This document shows positions 21,930 to 33,511 of a stretch of DNA of 64,000 nucleotides, in pieces. The notes below the pieces were generated by a model, which made no database searches, was not told where the DNA came from, and worked only from the letters and a program-made list of their open reading frames with translations. Source of the stretch: Stromatinia cepivora (Eukaryota > Ascomycota > Leotiomycetes > Helotiales > Sclerotiniaceae). The DNA lies in NCBI GenBank assembly GCA_014898415.1, contig RCTD01000004.1, positions 1,983,001 to 2,047,000 of the forward strand, read 5' to 3'. Positions within the stretch are counted from its first letter, which is position 1, and the number at the start of each line of letters is the position of its first letter. A program made the position numbers and the translations under genes.

Positions 21930-24900
21930 GATTGCGATTGTCTATGAACTTTGGTTGATATTTCCGGAATGTGAACAGCACCAACCAGCTCAACACCTTG
22001 TTAAATATTGAGGGCTACAATGATGAGTTAGTGTCTATTAAATACCGGATCTTGACCCGGACTGCAGATAATTTTGACAAGGATGAATGAAGGAAGCCAA
22101 ACAAAATGGACACAAGATTTACCTGTACTTTATATGCAACAATTATCAAAAATCCTGACTCTTAAAAAAAGGATAGGAAAGCTAAACAAGAGATGTGAAT
22201 GGCGAGATGGCAGCGATATTTATAACTTGACAACCTTGTAATGTTTCGGGGTGTGAGTAATAAGAGAGTTAGTGGATCCAAGCTTCTTATTGGCTAAACA
22301 TGACATGTTGGGTGTGTGTATCATTTTCACCTCTGTGCTTAGTGATAACCAATGCGGTTAGCTTCACTTGCTCAGCTTCATTCCTTTTACCGTCTCGAAG
22401 CCAGCTACCAACGAAGTCAATAAATAAAATCTACCAACATTATCTGGCACAGAGACATCACACTTCCCTCAAAGGTCTTCACCAGATACGTCGTTATGTT
22501 TTCTGCATGATGTTGTCAGATTCCAGTGGATCCTGAAGAATCAAGAACGGGAGTTTGAAGCAAACCTTGAGGAGCTTGAACTAAGGATATTGATCCTGGA
22601 GGTGTGAGGATAACTGCATAAGTGAGTTAGACGCATAGCTAGGTTTACCGGTTCCTTGTTACTGCAGATTTGGTGCTTCGATTGCTAAGCTCAGCCAATT
22701 GTCACATGTCGCAAGTCAAAACACCAATAACTGCACCGTAATTTACTTGCCTCGACGCAAGTGATGCTCTACACCTGAACAAGTGAGGATTGAGAAATCA
22801 TTGCTATTGGCCTACGGAATACAGCGCCAAAAGGACATGCATATTTGCTATGTATGCTCATCCAGGCTGTGTCGTTGTGTAGTGCACCTACGTGTGTAAT
22901 ACTACTTTAAAGGATAACTCCTCTCCAAGATGCATTGCAAGATGCATTGCTTAGTTAAGTTTCTTTTCAAAACTCTACCCCACCCGAACTCATTCCCAAA
23001 CACATATCAGTCTACCAACTACGACTTCCATTCCACAAGGGCAGATCTCACATTTCAATCGTTTATCGAACGATGTTCTGCAACTTATCCTCGACTTCGC
23101 TATAATGCAAGATTCTCCATTTTACTTGGACGAACCCTTTCGAGGCATGCTTCGCAAATTTAGGACAAAAGGAGTTTCCTTCCCTCATCTTGCTTCGTCC
23201 ACTGAGCGCCCGCATCTTCTATTCACTGGTTATAAAGGTGATGCTCTTTTGCACAAGCATACGCTTCTATCTGTCTATCTTCACGACTGGATTGCTATCA
23301 ATTGCACGAGCCGCAGGTTTTTCATTTTGGTAGAATATCATTCTTCAGAGCTAAAACCATTGCGATATGCTCCGAGTTACCAGGGCGACTTCAACGCAAT
23401 GACTTTACGGGGATCAAGCGTATGAAGCCAGATGACTAGTTGCTAGCCCGCTCTTGCATTCACAGTGTTATCATTGTAGACATGTGGGAATCATCCCCGA
23501 CAGACTTTTTAGAGATTCCCCAAAAATTGAATGCTTCTTCAAGTCCATAATCGGTTCACAAGTTTTCCTGTTTTCACACCTGATTATGTTCCCACTTTTC
23601 TCTTCCTCGGCAAGTTCTTTTTATGCTTTATATAGTTGCAATTTTTCATCCCCCTCGAAATATTTTCTTAATAGGGATGCACCGACTTCTCGATCTACAA
23701 CCAGACCTACGTCAGTGCACGCTACTCTTTTGGATTGATTGCTGGTTCCGTGCAGAGAGATGATATGGAATGGATAATTGTGGCATCTGCATTAAATGGT
23801 CCTGCTCCATTTGAGATGCAAGAGCTAATCTAACATAACCTCATCTCTCTTCTGTTTCGATATCATCAAAATAAGTTATTTAATTGTAAGGTTATTTCTA
23901 GGTCCATTTATATTCAAAGTGTGCCATTGCTTTTCCGACCCCGCAGTTTCCCCCCTAATGCCATCCACGCTATTTATATGTAATAACTATAATGAATAAT
24001 CACATATACGCACCTGGGATAGGGTGCCGAGGAGCTTCAAATGAATCTTTACCAGTGGTATTGACCTTAGCTCGATTTTCCGCTTATGATTAGACTAGAG
24101 TTAGTAGCAAGAAGCTAGGGCACGTCGCATATAAAGTTTGTTTTTGTTCATTCCCGGTTGATCAATCATATCTATTCAACCGCATTCATGATTTAGCTTC
24201 CATTATGCCTATAGTTTCGTGTTATGCCTAATTCTAGCCGGAAAATCCCGTGTCAAGCAAATACCAAATAGGAGTAATTGGTCGAAATATCGCCAATGAA
24301 TGTGCTGTCCACTCTATCCTGTGTTGTCTTTGATATATCAAACCTCACGACTATATAATTCATTTCATCTATACTCTAAGCCTCAAACTTGAAGTTAATC
24401 GATAGTATCAAACCCTCACCACTTTCCTGGGGGCTCGACGCCGGTGCTTGATGTTACTTTCTGCTACCCGCAGACCACCTGCTGCTCCTTCTAATTCTTC
24501 GATCTCTGACTTTTTCCTGCTTCTAGAGCCTCCAGGTAGTAAAGTCCTCTCTTTTATAACTAATAGTTTGGTTACTCAATTCTAGAAACAGGATATTGGC
24601 ATGAACTTTAGCATAGACTGAACTTCATAAATCACTGCAGATTCGTTAATTCGCCTCGTCTGCTCTTTCAATCACTCTCCAACCTCACTCTCCATCCCTC
24701 TAACGCTAATGAAGGAAAATTTTTCGCTTGACTTATAAAAGGGTTATGTTCCAATAAGAAAGATTCTTGTAAAAAAAATTAATTTACTAGTCAGTCAGGT
24801 AAATGATGTTAGGAAGGGTGAAGTTCTCATCTCGCTTAAATGTAATCATAGTCTCGGGTATTCCTAATTTTTTGAATTCTCTCAAAGCCCATAATGATAT

Positions 24901-25777
24901 GTTCTGGTCTGTTGTCCAGTTTTCTTGTCATGGGGGTCATTTTTCGCTGCTGTTTGTGATCACCTCAATCACCATAAACACCCCTGACGGTCATCAATTT
25001 CTCACAGGTGTTCTTTCGGTACTTGGTCCCGTTTTTCCACATCTAGAACCTTCTACCTTCAACCATCACGGAGTGATTCCGAGCGCCATTTTGGTAATCT
25101 GTCTAGGTTCTATGCAGGTTTTGCCCATTCCATTCCGACCCATACGGGTGCTTTTGCATTCCATCAATCAAGACTTGCAAAGTGAGTGGAACTTTTGAGA
25201 GTGAATATTAGAGTGGGACGCTTGATTTGAGCCCAACTAGAAGATGGGCCACAGTGAACATATGTGAATCATAGAACGTTAGCCCAGTTTTTCCGATTCA
25301 ACTTCGCTAAAGAAGAATCAATTGTCCAATATATAATACTCGCCGTCCTTTCACATTTTTGTTCTAAAATCTAGATCTTTCTTCACATAAAAAATAATGG
25401 CCTCGAGCCCCGACCGTATCGTAGTTTTTATGCAAGTAATCAAGATTCCCTAGCCAGTTCTTGATGCTGTCATTTACCAAAACTACTCTGCTCAGCCTTT
25501 CGCATTGTCATTGAGACCTTCGCCACCTACTGACTCACTATGGCATTTTTATCAACCATTACTGGCAGATTTACTCACCGTCTCACTGCTTGTATCTCAA
25601 CCCCACTTCCATCCCTTATTCACTCCCCTAAACCTCATTCTCACCACTCGCTTCTTTTCACGACCCACTTATCACCTCACCACCCAATAATTTTTCCCAA
25701 TGACTGCAACCACCCAAAAGCAATTAACACAATTCCCATCTCCAAAAAAATAAACTTCCTATATAGCCATAGATGAT
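21930..25777. other. Gene-poor region
   Basis: About 3.8 kb upstream of NTA1. The part next to 21929 should hold the NTA1 promoter. Plus-strand open frames at 22930-23163, 23105-23425, 23454-23738 and 24803-25198 (76-131 codons, the second overlapping the first) were inspected; none shows a recognisable domain, and they cannot be joined into a convincing spliced gene by eye. Confidence 0.35.
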
Positions 25778-25910
25778 AAAAAAGACAAAAGAAATTCCAC
25801 CCCCGGGCAGGCGAAACCCAGAAACCTTGCAAATCGTTGTCTGTGGCAATGAACATCCAAGTCGAAGTTATAGAGGAAAGCTGGCCAGGCTAGCCACTAG
25901 ACCATCGGGT
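25778..25910 (-). ncRNA. Candidate RNA polymerase III element (tRNA-like A box, weak B box, T run)
   Basis: On the minus strand, TGGTCTAGTGG (25904-25894) matches the tRNA A-box consensus perfectly and resembles the head of tRNA-Glu. About 75 bp later a GGTTTCGCCTGCC segment (about 25818-25806) is a weak B box, and a TTTTTT run (25783-25778) could terminate transcription. I could not fold a clean cloverleaf, so this is not a normal tRNA; it could be a decayed tRNA, a tRNA-derived SINE head, or chance. Confidence 0.25.
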
Positions 25911-28900
25911 CCTGGATGTTATTGAGGGAAGAGGCCTTTTTTGAGGATATAACAGCAGAGTGTGTGAGGATTCACTGTTGAATGTTTGAGAGTGGAGAGT
26001 TGGATGATGGATGATGGAGGTTGGGAAGGTGTGTGTGGTTCCACCTTGTCTATATTTCCTGCAGTTTTTTTGGTATGTGATGAAATGGAATTTTAGATGG
26101 GGTCGCTGTTTCATAGCTGGCAGTCTAGAGTTTTTGACTTCTAGTTGGGAAGAAATGATTGCGCATTGTATATATCTTGTCAAAATTAGCAGTCGATACT
26201 TCACCAAGGTCGCTCGCTGATTCATCTTTTGTGACTTCAGATCCAGCACTCGTGAATCCCAAAAACTCATAATATAAACAGTAGCTGCCCGCCATTTCTA
26301 TTCCCAACCATCATGCATGCAGCCGTTCTAGCTCGCCGGGCAAGAGAATTGGACCAACGACGAGCCATACTAAGACAGGAGGCAGGTTCCTGCGGATATT
26401 TTCCCCGGCGGCTGCAGAGAGTGGATATAATTTTCTGTATATATTGCTGTAAGACATCAATTATTAATAATGATATTTTCGTCGCAGAACGATAGTCATA
26501 CATTTAATCATCACCATACTCACTTGACTGCCGTGTACTTGCCATTACCATCAAAACATCAGTTCATTACCACTTCTCACATTTCCAAACTTCAATCACC
26601 CCCCATTCTTCCTTAAACTATCCTTAAACTAACAAAAGCTCTCCTATGACAAATTGTTCATTCATGGCGTCATAGGAAATTTTTCTCATGAATCTCTTCG
26701 GGGATATATATCAAATTTGACCTTCAACACATCGTCGCCAAATACCTCTATTATACTCGATAAATGAACATCCAAATTTCAAGATATGGAAAGTGGAAAA
26801 GATACTAGTGCGATGAAATGAAGGCATACAGTTATTGATCAAGATGTTTGTCATTTAATAAGTGAATAATTCCACCAGCGGACCTAAAGAGAAGGAAATA
26901 ACAATACTACTACATCTCAGCTCTTAGCATACCTCTCTACATGTTCACAAATTACATTACCGTATTGAATTTTCCATTCCTTCCGATGTATAAATAGCCA
27001 CCTTCCAGTTCCAGACATTTATTACCACTTGGAGCCAGCACCTTTTGAACGCAAAGTCCTAGGATTTCGCGTTGAGAGTGGAGGTGTGAACTGCTCATCT
27101 TCAGTTCGTATTGGAGAAACAATATCTTGCAGGAGGAAAATATTGGCTGTCATATTAAATCACTACTTCACCCACTGCATTCATCCCATTGTCACTTCAT
27201 GCGATAACCATTTCATGCGACATTTCTATCACTAACCAATTTGTTTTCACTGTCTATGGAAACTATGAACTTACTCCGGATCCTTTCATCTCTACTCTTC
27301 TCCCCTTAATCCTCTAGTCTGTTCCCATAACTTTTATATTCGTAAACATATTGAGAAGTAACATTCTCCAACGGCGAGATCCAAGTAAGCTTTAACCACA
27401 GGTAGGCCGCGGATTTGAACAGATGGATGCTTTGAGGACCGTTTTATACTGAAAATATTTAAAAGCAAGAAGATGAAGGAAAGAGATAATGTCTAATAAT
27501 TCAATTCATAAATCACTACCTCGGACTAGACGACGAATAACCCCTACGAAATCGCAAATCAGCATAAACAGCCCTCGTCCTCATCTAATAGATATCTCTC
27601 CAAACTTCCAAAAGCACCACATCAAAAACCCGCCCCCACCTCCCCGCCTCCCCCCCTACTCCCTCCCAAACCGACAAATGCGAACGAACCACAACAGGAC
27701 CTTAGATACCACCTCCTCGCAACCTCTTGTGTATCCAACAGGATCTTTGCTTTCAGATATCTTTTTTACGTATTTTGTTGGATGTATAGACGTATTGCTG
27801 TGCATTTGTGTTTTTTTATTGCTGCTAATAAATATTTTGCTGTTATAATAGGTAGTCATAAAAATAAAAAGACATAAATGAGTAAATGATTTTCATCACT
27901 AACGACCCTCATCAATATCATCAACCACACATCTCCGCTCTCTAATATCCATCATCACCACTCCCGCCCCATTGCTCTCTCTTCTTCCCCGCCGCATCAC
28001 CACAAATCCAACCCACAAAACAAAGCCTGACCTGGCTTATTTCTTGCACCTCCACGATTCAATACCTCAATAGTTTGTGATCAACAAAGTCCACCCTGAG
28101 TTTTCGATATTTCGCTTATTCCTCTGTGTTATAGAATGAACTGTAGTTTGAGGAGATTTATATAGTTTGACAAGGACGGTTTTAGTCTAGAGTTAGGAGG
28201 CACTAGGTAAGTTCGTAAGATGGAGATGCGTGAGTGGGTAGTGGGAACTGAAAACTTATACTATGACTTTGTTTAGTAGTTAGTATAGGGTTATAGACGT
28301 GAATGTCAAATGAGGCAAGTCAACCCCCCCAATCTTCACTCATATGTCCTCAAGTCACTCCATCCTCGAACTTCTTTGTCTCTACGAGCAGTATATAAAC
28401 ACCCCACTTTGCCCCCAAGAATCCCGACGACAATTCCGCCGCGGAATTTACATTTGGCAGGCATGTAATTCCTGATTTCACAAGAGGGTATTTGATTCTG
28501 TGGTGTATTAGATATTGCGAATTATTAGTACTTGTACTTGTCATTGTTTGGAAAAGTACTCGTTATGATTTTCGCTGTCGCTGTCACATAAACTCGCCCT
28601 CGTCCCCGCCACACATTCGCCACTATCTAATCCTCACCAGCATTGCTATCCCATCCCCATCACTTCCATCGATATCACCAGGCCCTCATCCCCACAAGGA
28701 CAAAGAGCGCGTCCTCTAGTACTATCCTATGTTAATAAATCAACCCACGGATTTTAAGCTCTCTTTTGCTTGAGGATATTTTCTATTTGTTAATGTTTTG
28801 AAGATATAATCTTATGTGTATTGAATTGTCGTCATTGTCGTTTTCTTAAGAATATATTATTGGTGTTGTAAATTCTCGATATCATCAGCATTTATATGAT

Positions 28901-29400
28901 ACCTTTCGTTCTCACTGTCTTTTACTCCGTCTGAACCTTACTCTCTTTTTTACTCTCATTCTTCATTCCTCTAAACCCACAAACCTCCAATCAAAATCAA
29001 AATCACAGTCCAATCCTATCTTCATTTCACAGTCTTTACTCCCTCCATACAACACAAATCCTACTTTCCCACCCTAGGGGAGAAGGACATCTCAGAGTAC
29101 ATGCATTCTGACCCCATCATAGCGAATTCAATAGGTATTTTATACTGCACGGTATATGTTTTGCTTAGCCACATAAACTGGCTTTTTAATAACCAACAGT
29201 ATGCCATGCTCAGCCCTCAAGATGCTCGGCTAATTAATCAATCGATTCCTCAGTATTGTTAAACAATCACAGCCCCCTTCATCTTTCCTATCCTTTCCTA
29301 TCTCCGCCCCGCGCACCTCCTCTTCTCTTCTCCTCTCCTCCCCCCCACATCACTACCTCACACACCACTCACCTGCTTTCATACTATTCCTTCCATTTCT
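25911..29400. other. Gene-poor region
   Basis: About 3.5 kb of mixed low-complexity sequence. Open frames are short (60-126 codons) and rich in Pro, Ser, His and Thr from CT/CA-rich DNA. No gene supported. Confidence 0.35.
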
Positions 29401-29403
29401 TCC

Positions 29404-29520
29404 TATAAAACCTCCCCTTCCACTCCCCAACTTCCAACGTTCTTACAATCATAACAATCATAACAACCACCGCCACAGAATAGTGTTCAGGATTCTACAT
29501 CCTGTCTCTTCACTGTAAGT
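29404..29520 (+). promoter_or_regulatory. Orphan core promoter with leader and splice donor
   Basis: TATAAAA at 29404-29410 is followed by a CT-rich tract, a CA-rich leader (29440-29480) and a consensus GTAAGT donor at 29515-29520. This order is that of a fungal gene 5' end, yet no long ORF follows. It could start a non-coding RNA or a gene with a non-coding first exon that I cannot complete. Confidence 0.35.
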
Positions 29521-30797
29521 ATACCTCGTATTCATATACATACCCAAACCAATGATTTTTATAGTTTTGCTCGCGAGATTATCGCTAAGACTACTTACCA
29601 CTTATGACTCTCTATAAATAGCAATCATAATAACATTGATAATAATAATAATGAGGACAAAGACTCGAAGAGGAGACATGAACGAATAAATAGAAAAAAA
29701 AAACATGATAACTAGTAATATCTAATACCTAATATTCCTTTTCATTGTTAGAAATTTGAGTATTAAGATTAATATTGTCTTACCCTCGTCTTATACGTTA
29801 TAAGTGGTGATAAATGAAAATAGATAGAAATGGTAAGGGAGCACCAGTATGAGAGTTGATAGATGGATATATATCACATCATATACTCCTCCTGTTACAC
29901 TAAACCAAACCTTACCATACCCTCTCACACCCCTCCCTCTCCCTCTCTCCCCCTCTCCCCCTCTCCCCCTCTCCCCCCCATTCCCTTCACAAACCCAACA
30001 ATCTTCACAATCACCTATTTGATATAAATAAATCCGCACTTACAAATTGACAAAATCAATCCCCAATCATCCCCATCCCCAATCATCCCTATCCATCATC
30101 CCCAACCATCCCTAACAATCCCCAACCATCCCAACCTAATCCCAACCATCCCCAAAAATCCCATCCCAATATTACAATCCCAATCAAGAAAAGACATCTA
30201 GCACTACACTATACACTACAACTATCTCTCCCTTTCTCTACCTAGTATTCATTCAGCAATATCTCAAAATCCCCAAAACATCCATTGTTACTAAATAGAA
30301 ATAGAAACAAAAGTAAAAGCGAAAAGGATTTATAAATCAAGATAATATATTTCTTTTTAAAAAAAAATAGAGAGATAAGATGAGTTTTAAAACAAGTATA
30401 AATAGATAGATAGATAAAGGAAAGATAGAAATACTGAAGAACATTTATAGTGTTAATAATATAATATAGCCCTAGCTGATTGTTCACACCCATACTATTG
30501 ATTCCAGTGATTCTAGAATAGCTAGATAAGTTGTAAGTAACTAGGTAATATTCGAGTGCAAAACTCAAGTCGATAGTCGGAAATCGATGATCGAAAAGTC
30601 CACCGCGTAGCGCCTCCATGTATGTATGTATGTATGTATGATACCTATGCACATGCCACTCCATGATCATCCATCCAACGCCATTCGCCTAGTCGCCTTT
30701 TCATCCATCCATCCATCCAGCTAAAAGCAAAATTTGACTTCTCCAACCTCAGTATCTCCCCATCAACCAAGTCCATTTATAATCTCCACAGAACCCA
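29521..30797. other. Low-complexity region with C-rich microsatellites
   Basis: Contains a CT-rich tract (CCCTCT/CCCCCTCT units, about 29927-29980), a cluster of CCCCAAYCATC-like units (about 30058-30160), a (GTAT)n tract (about 30618-30640) and a (CATC)n tract near 30702-30719. No gene supported. The left end may belong to the transcript of the orphan promoter, and the right end to the 3' flank of the NC2-alpha gene. Confidence 0.45.
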
Positions 30798-31896
30798 TCA
30801 ACTCCCAACTTCAACCTTCTTCTTCCTCCCACCCTTTCCCTTTCCCCTCCCCTTTTTCTTCGGTTCCACCCCCATATTCTCATCCATCTCAGCCTCACTC
30901 TCACTCCCCTCCTCCTTCTTCGCCGCCGACGCCTTCCTCTTCTTCCCACTCCCCTCCCCCTCCTTCTCCTCCTTCGCAACCGGTACCACCTCCTGCACCC
31001 TCCCCACAATCTCACTCAAAAAGTCAAACTGTTCATCCCCCTCCACAACCCTCTTCAAACAACCCGCCGTAACCCTCTTCCCACCCTTCTCCCTCGCCAC
31101 CCTCGCAGCTCCTTGCACCAAACTAATCATAAAAAGTTCTAATGCTTTGCTCACTGCAACCGGTGTTACTTGTGCTACTTTTCCCACTTCTTCATCGGCT
31201 TGCATGATGCGTTTTATGCGGGCGACGGGGAATTTCGTGCGAATTTCAATATTATCTGGATTTGGATTTTTGGTCGTCGACATCGGAGGAGCGCTTGCGA
31301 GAGGTGGTTGAGGCGCTAGGGCGTAAGTCGACATGTTTGTATTGTATTGAGGAGATGGATCGAATGTATTTAGGATATTGGGTTGAGATTTGACGCGTGG
31401 TTGACGTGGTTGTCGCGTTGACATATCAACTGGGATTGGGTTATTATTTTCGTAAAAAAGAGATGAGTTATTATTGTTGTATTGATATACTGATATAGGA
31501 TCGTTGGGTGTAAGGTTGAAAGGTGATGGGATGCGGTTGTTGTAAGGGATTTCGGAAGATTTCGTAGGTGATGTGTTTTGATATTGAGATTGAGATTGAG
31601 ATTGAGATTGTGAGTTGACGATAGCTGGAGGTGAATTGTTATTATAGTCAGATTCTGATTTGATGGTCTGAGAGTGAGAGGGGTAGTAAAATTGTGGGTC
31701 TGCTATAAATGAATTTGTTCCTTGAGTTGAGAAGGAATGTGTAGAAGGTAAAGCTGGAATTGGTGGCATATATTGATTTGAATCGTATTGATCAAATTCG
31801 TTGATTGAATTTCCACCTGTAGTAAATATTTGTTGATTTCGTTGATAATTTAAATATTGATTATGTGGTTGGATTGATTGAGAGGCTCTTGAGGAT

Positions 31897-31944
<48 letters not shown>

Positions 31945-32090
31945 CTAAAATCAGGAATTACCGGTGATCTGGGTGCATATGATGATGTTCCAGATGATGT
32001 TGTTGATTGCCAGTATTGTTGATTTTTATTTGTACCAGCTGCTAAGAAACCTGATAAATCGGGGGATTGAGGAGTATAAGTTGAATCCAT
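30798..32090 (-). CDS. NC2-alpha/Bur6-like (DRAP1) histone-fold transcription regulator with long N-terminus
   Basis: Single exon, 430 aa. A CBF/NF-Y-type histone fold spans about residues 284-365: TKFPVARIKRIMQADEEVGK, then TPVAVSKALELFMISLV, GGKRVTAGCLKRVV and EQFDFLSEIVGRV. The KFPVARIKRIMQADEEVGK start and the QFDFL ending match NC2-alpha (DRAP1/Bur6) best; Dpb3/CHRAC-type subunits are the alternative. NC2 dimerises with NC2-beta and binds TBP-DNA to block or tune pre-initiation complex assembly. Unlike the short human and yeast proteins, about 275 residues of Ser/Thr/Gln/Asn/Tyr-rich sequence precede the fold, including about 17 consecutive Thr encoded by an (ACT)n tract. The C-terminus is Lys/Glu-rich with nuclear-localisation-like KKRK and KKKGRGKGKGGRKKK. 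Nuclear role inferred. Confidence 0.82.
31897..31945 (-). repeat. (ACT)n trinucleotide repeat coding poly-Thr
   Basis: About 16 pure ACT codons on the minus strand inside the NC2-alpha-like coding sequence. Being in-frame, length changes would alter only the number of threonines. Confidence 0.95.
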
Positions 32091-32219
32091 TTGAGTCTGA
32101 ATTTCTGATCAATTTTTGACATTAATATATTTTCGGTATAAGTAGCTTGGAATTGGTTGAATTTGAGGTTAGACTATCCGAATCATACAAGGCTAATGAA
32201 TTTGGTGGATAAGACCTGA

Positions 32220-32254
32220 CGAATTGAAAGAATTGAAAGAATTGAAAGAATTAA
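32220..32254. repeat. 9-bp tandem repeat (GAATTGAAA)
   Basis: About four copies in a row, located in the upstream region of the NC2-alpha-like gene. Confidence 0.85.
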
Positions 32255-32490
32255 ATGAAATCAATCTTCTTTTCTGTTCTTCTTTTGTATCAAAATCTTA
32301 TTTTCTGCCGGTCTTGATGATACCGTAGAAAGTTTTGAAGATTCAGATGTGCACCGTACTGAAAGAAATATGACTCGTTTATTGGACTTAATCCAAGTAC
32401 GGTAGAGGTAGAAGTTAGCTTTTGTGGAATCTTTTCTCGAGAGTTTCTTTATCAAATTGCTATGTACCAACCTTTATATATACTCAAGAC

Positions 32491-32570
32491 CTTTCCCTTT
32501 CTTTCCCTTTCTTTCCCTTTCTTTCCCTTTCTTTCCCTTTCTTTCCCTTTCTTTCCCTTTCTTTCCCTTT
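32491..32570. repeat. 10-bp minisatellite (CTTTCCCTTT) x8
   Basis: Eight perfect copies about 400 bp upstream of the NC2-alpha-like ATG. Read on the minus strand it is a pure purine AAAGGGAAAG tract, able in principle to form triplex-like structure. Perfect identity suggests recent expansion. Confidence 0.95.
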
Positions 32571-33143
32571 AAATCAAAAAGGCAAAAAGGTTGATGAATT
32601 GTTTATTATTTCCTTTGTTCTTCTTTCCTACTGTAACTCAATGATTCTTATCGTAGTTCCCCTTCCCCTTCATCAAGTTGTTGTCGATAAGCTTCGTTTA
32701 TCGTAAGGCGGTGAGAGAGTGGAAATGGCTGCTCTGCTAATATAAATAGCTCAAAAGAGAAATTAAAAAGATCTGAATGAAAGAATTAATTTAATTGGTC
32801 AATGTTAGGTAATGGAAATGAATAAATAATTCCATAATTCCTAATGGATTTCATAAATCTCTTAAAGGCTTCCTTCATTGGTTGATATTTCCAATTGTTC
32901 TTAGAAGCGATGTATGGAGTATGCATGAAAATAAATTTTTTGGGTGGGGTTGAAGCTGCATTTATGTGGTTTGAGAGACAAGGAAGAAATGACTGGGATT
33001 TTATTTGACTAATCATGAAATAGGAGCAGTTGTCATACTAGAATTCCATATGGGAAAACGCGCTTGATTTCTATATCAAAAAATATCTGAATGCCTACGA
33101 AGTTTAGAAGTTTATTCTTCTGATATTGATGGACTTGAATCAA
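32571..33143. other. Intergenic, no gene seen
   Basis: About 570 bp between the minisatellite and the candidate short gene at 33144. Open frames are short and without recognisable domains. Confidence 0.35.
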
Positions 33144-33511
33144 ATGGCTTCATTCAAGGTGATTCTCTATTTCTCTTTTACCCTCTCTGATGAACTTCTA
33201 TGATTCAGGAAAAGCCACCTCCTGTTACACAACAGGAGTTCCGGGATCAAATGCTTACTAGGTACACGAAAACGCGTCGAGAACTGTGGCTCAACAATAA
33301 TATTATGGAAACAAGTATCATCATGGGAAGCCATCATGTTTCTCAAAGACTCCAGAAACTTCAAAAACTCCAAAAACTCCAAAAACCCCAAAGAGTCTCT
33401 TCCTGTCTGAGATATCAAACAATGTTTCGTTTCAAAGTCTTGAACTCCAAAAATGACCCAGAAACCTTCGAGCACGCCACTTTTTACTCATCCAAAGGTA
33501 CGTACCTTTAG
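33144..33511 (+). CDS. Candidate short two-exon gene, unknown function
   Basis: ATG GCT TCA TTC AAG at 33144-33158, then a possible 50-bp intron (GTGATT..TTCAG) to an exon at 33209-33511, giving about 105 aa starting MASFKEKPPPVTQQEFRDQM. A small LQK tripeptide repeat is encoded near 33350-33385. A GTACGT donor near 33498 may mean further exons, which I could not find. Composition is unremarkable and no family is recognised. Could be a decayed gene. Confidence 0.22.

Noticed and set aside
22930..23425. Two overlapping ATG frames, 77 and 106 codons
   Set aside because: No domain, no consistent splice joining; kept as gene-poor region.
24803..25198. 131-codon plus-strand frame
   Set aside because: ATG present, but hydrophobic mixed sequence without domain or promoter context; could not be supported.
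25778..25910. Normal tRNA gene
   Set aside because: A box and T run present, but acceptor and T-stem pairing fail; kept only as a candidate pol III element.
27489..27848. 119-codon frame ending in a hydrophobic stretch
   Set aside because: Low-complexity Pro/Ser part then poly-Leu from TTA/CTG DNA; no gene signal.
30734..31072. Ser/Pro-rich plus-strand frame
   Set aside because: Antisense to the Lys/Glu-rich C-terminus of the NC2-alpha gene.
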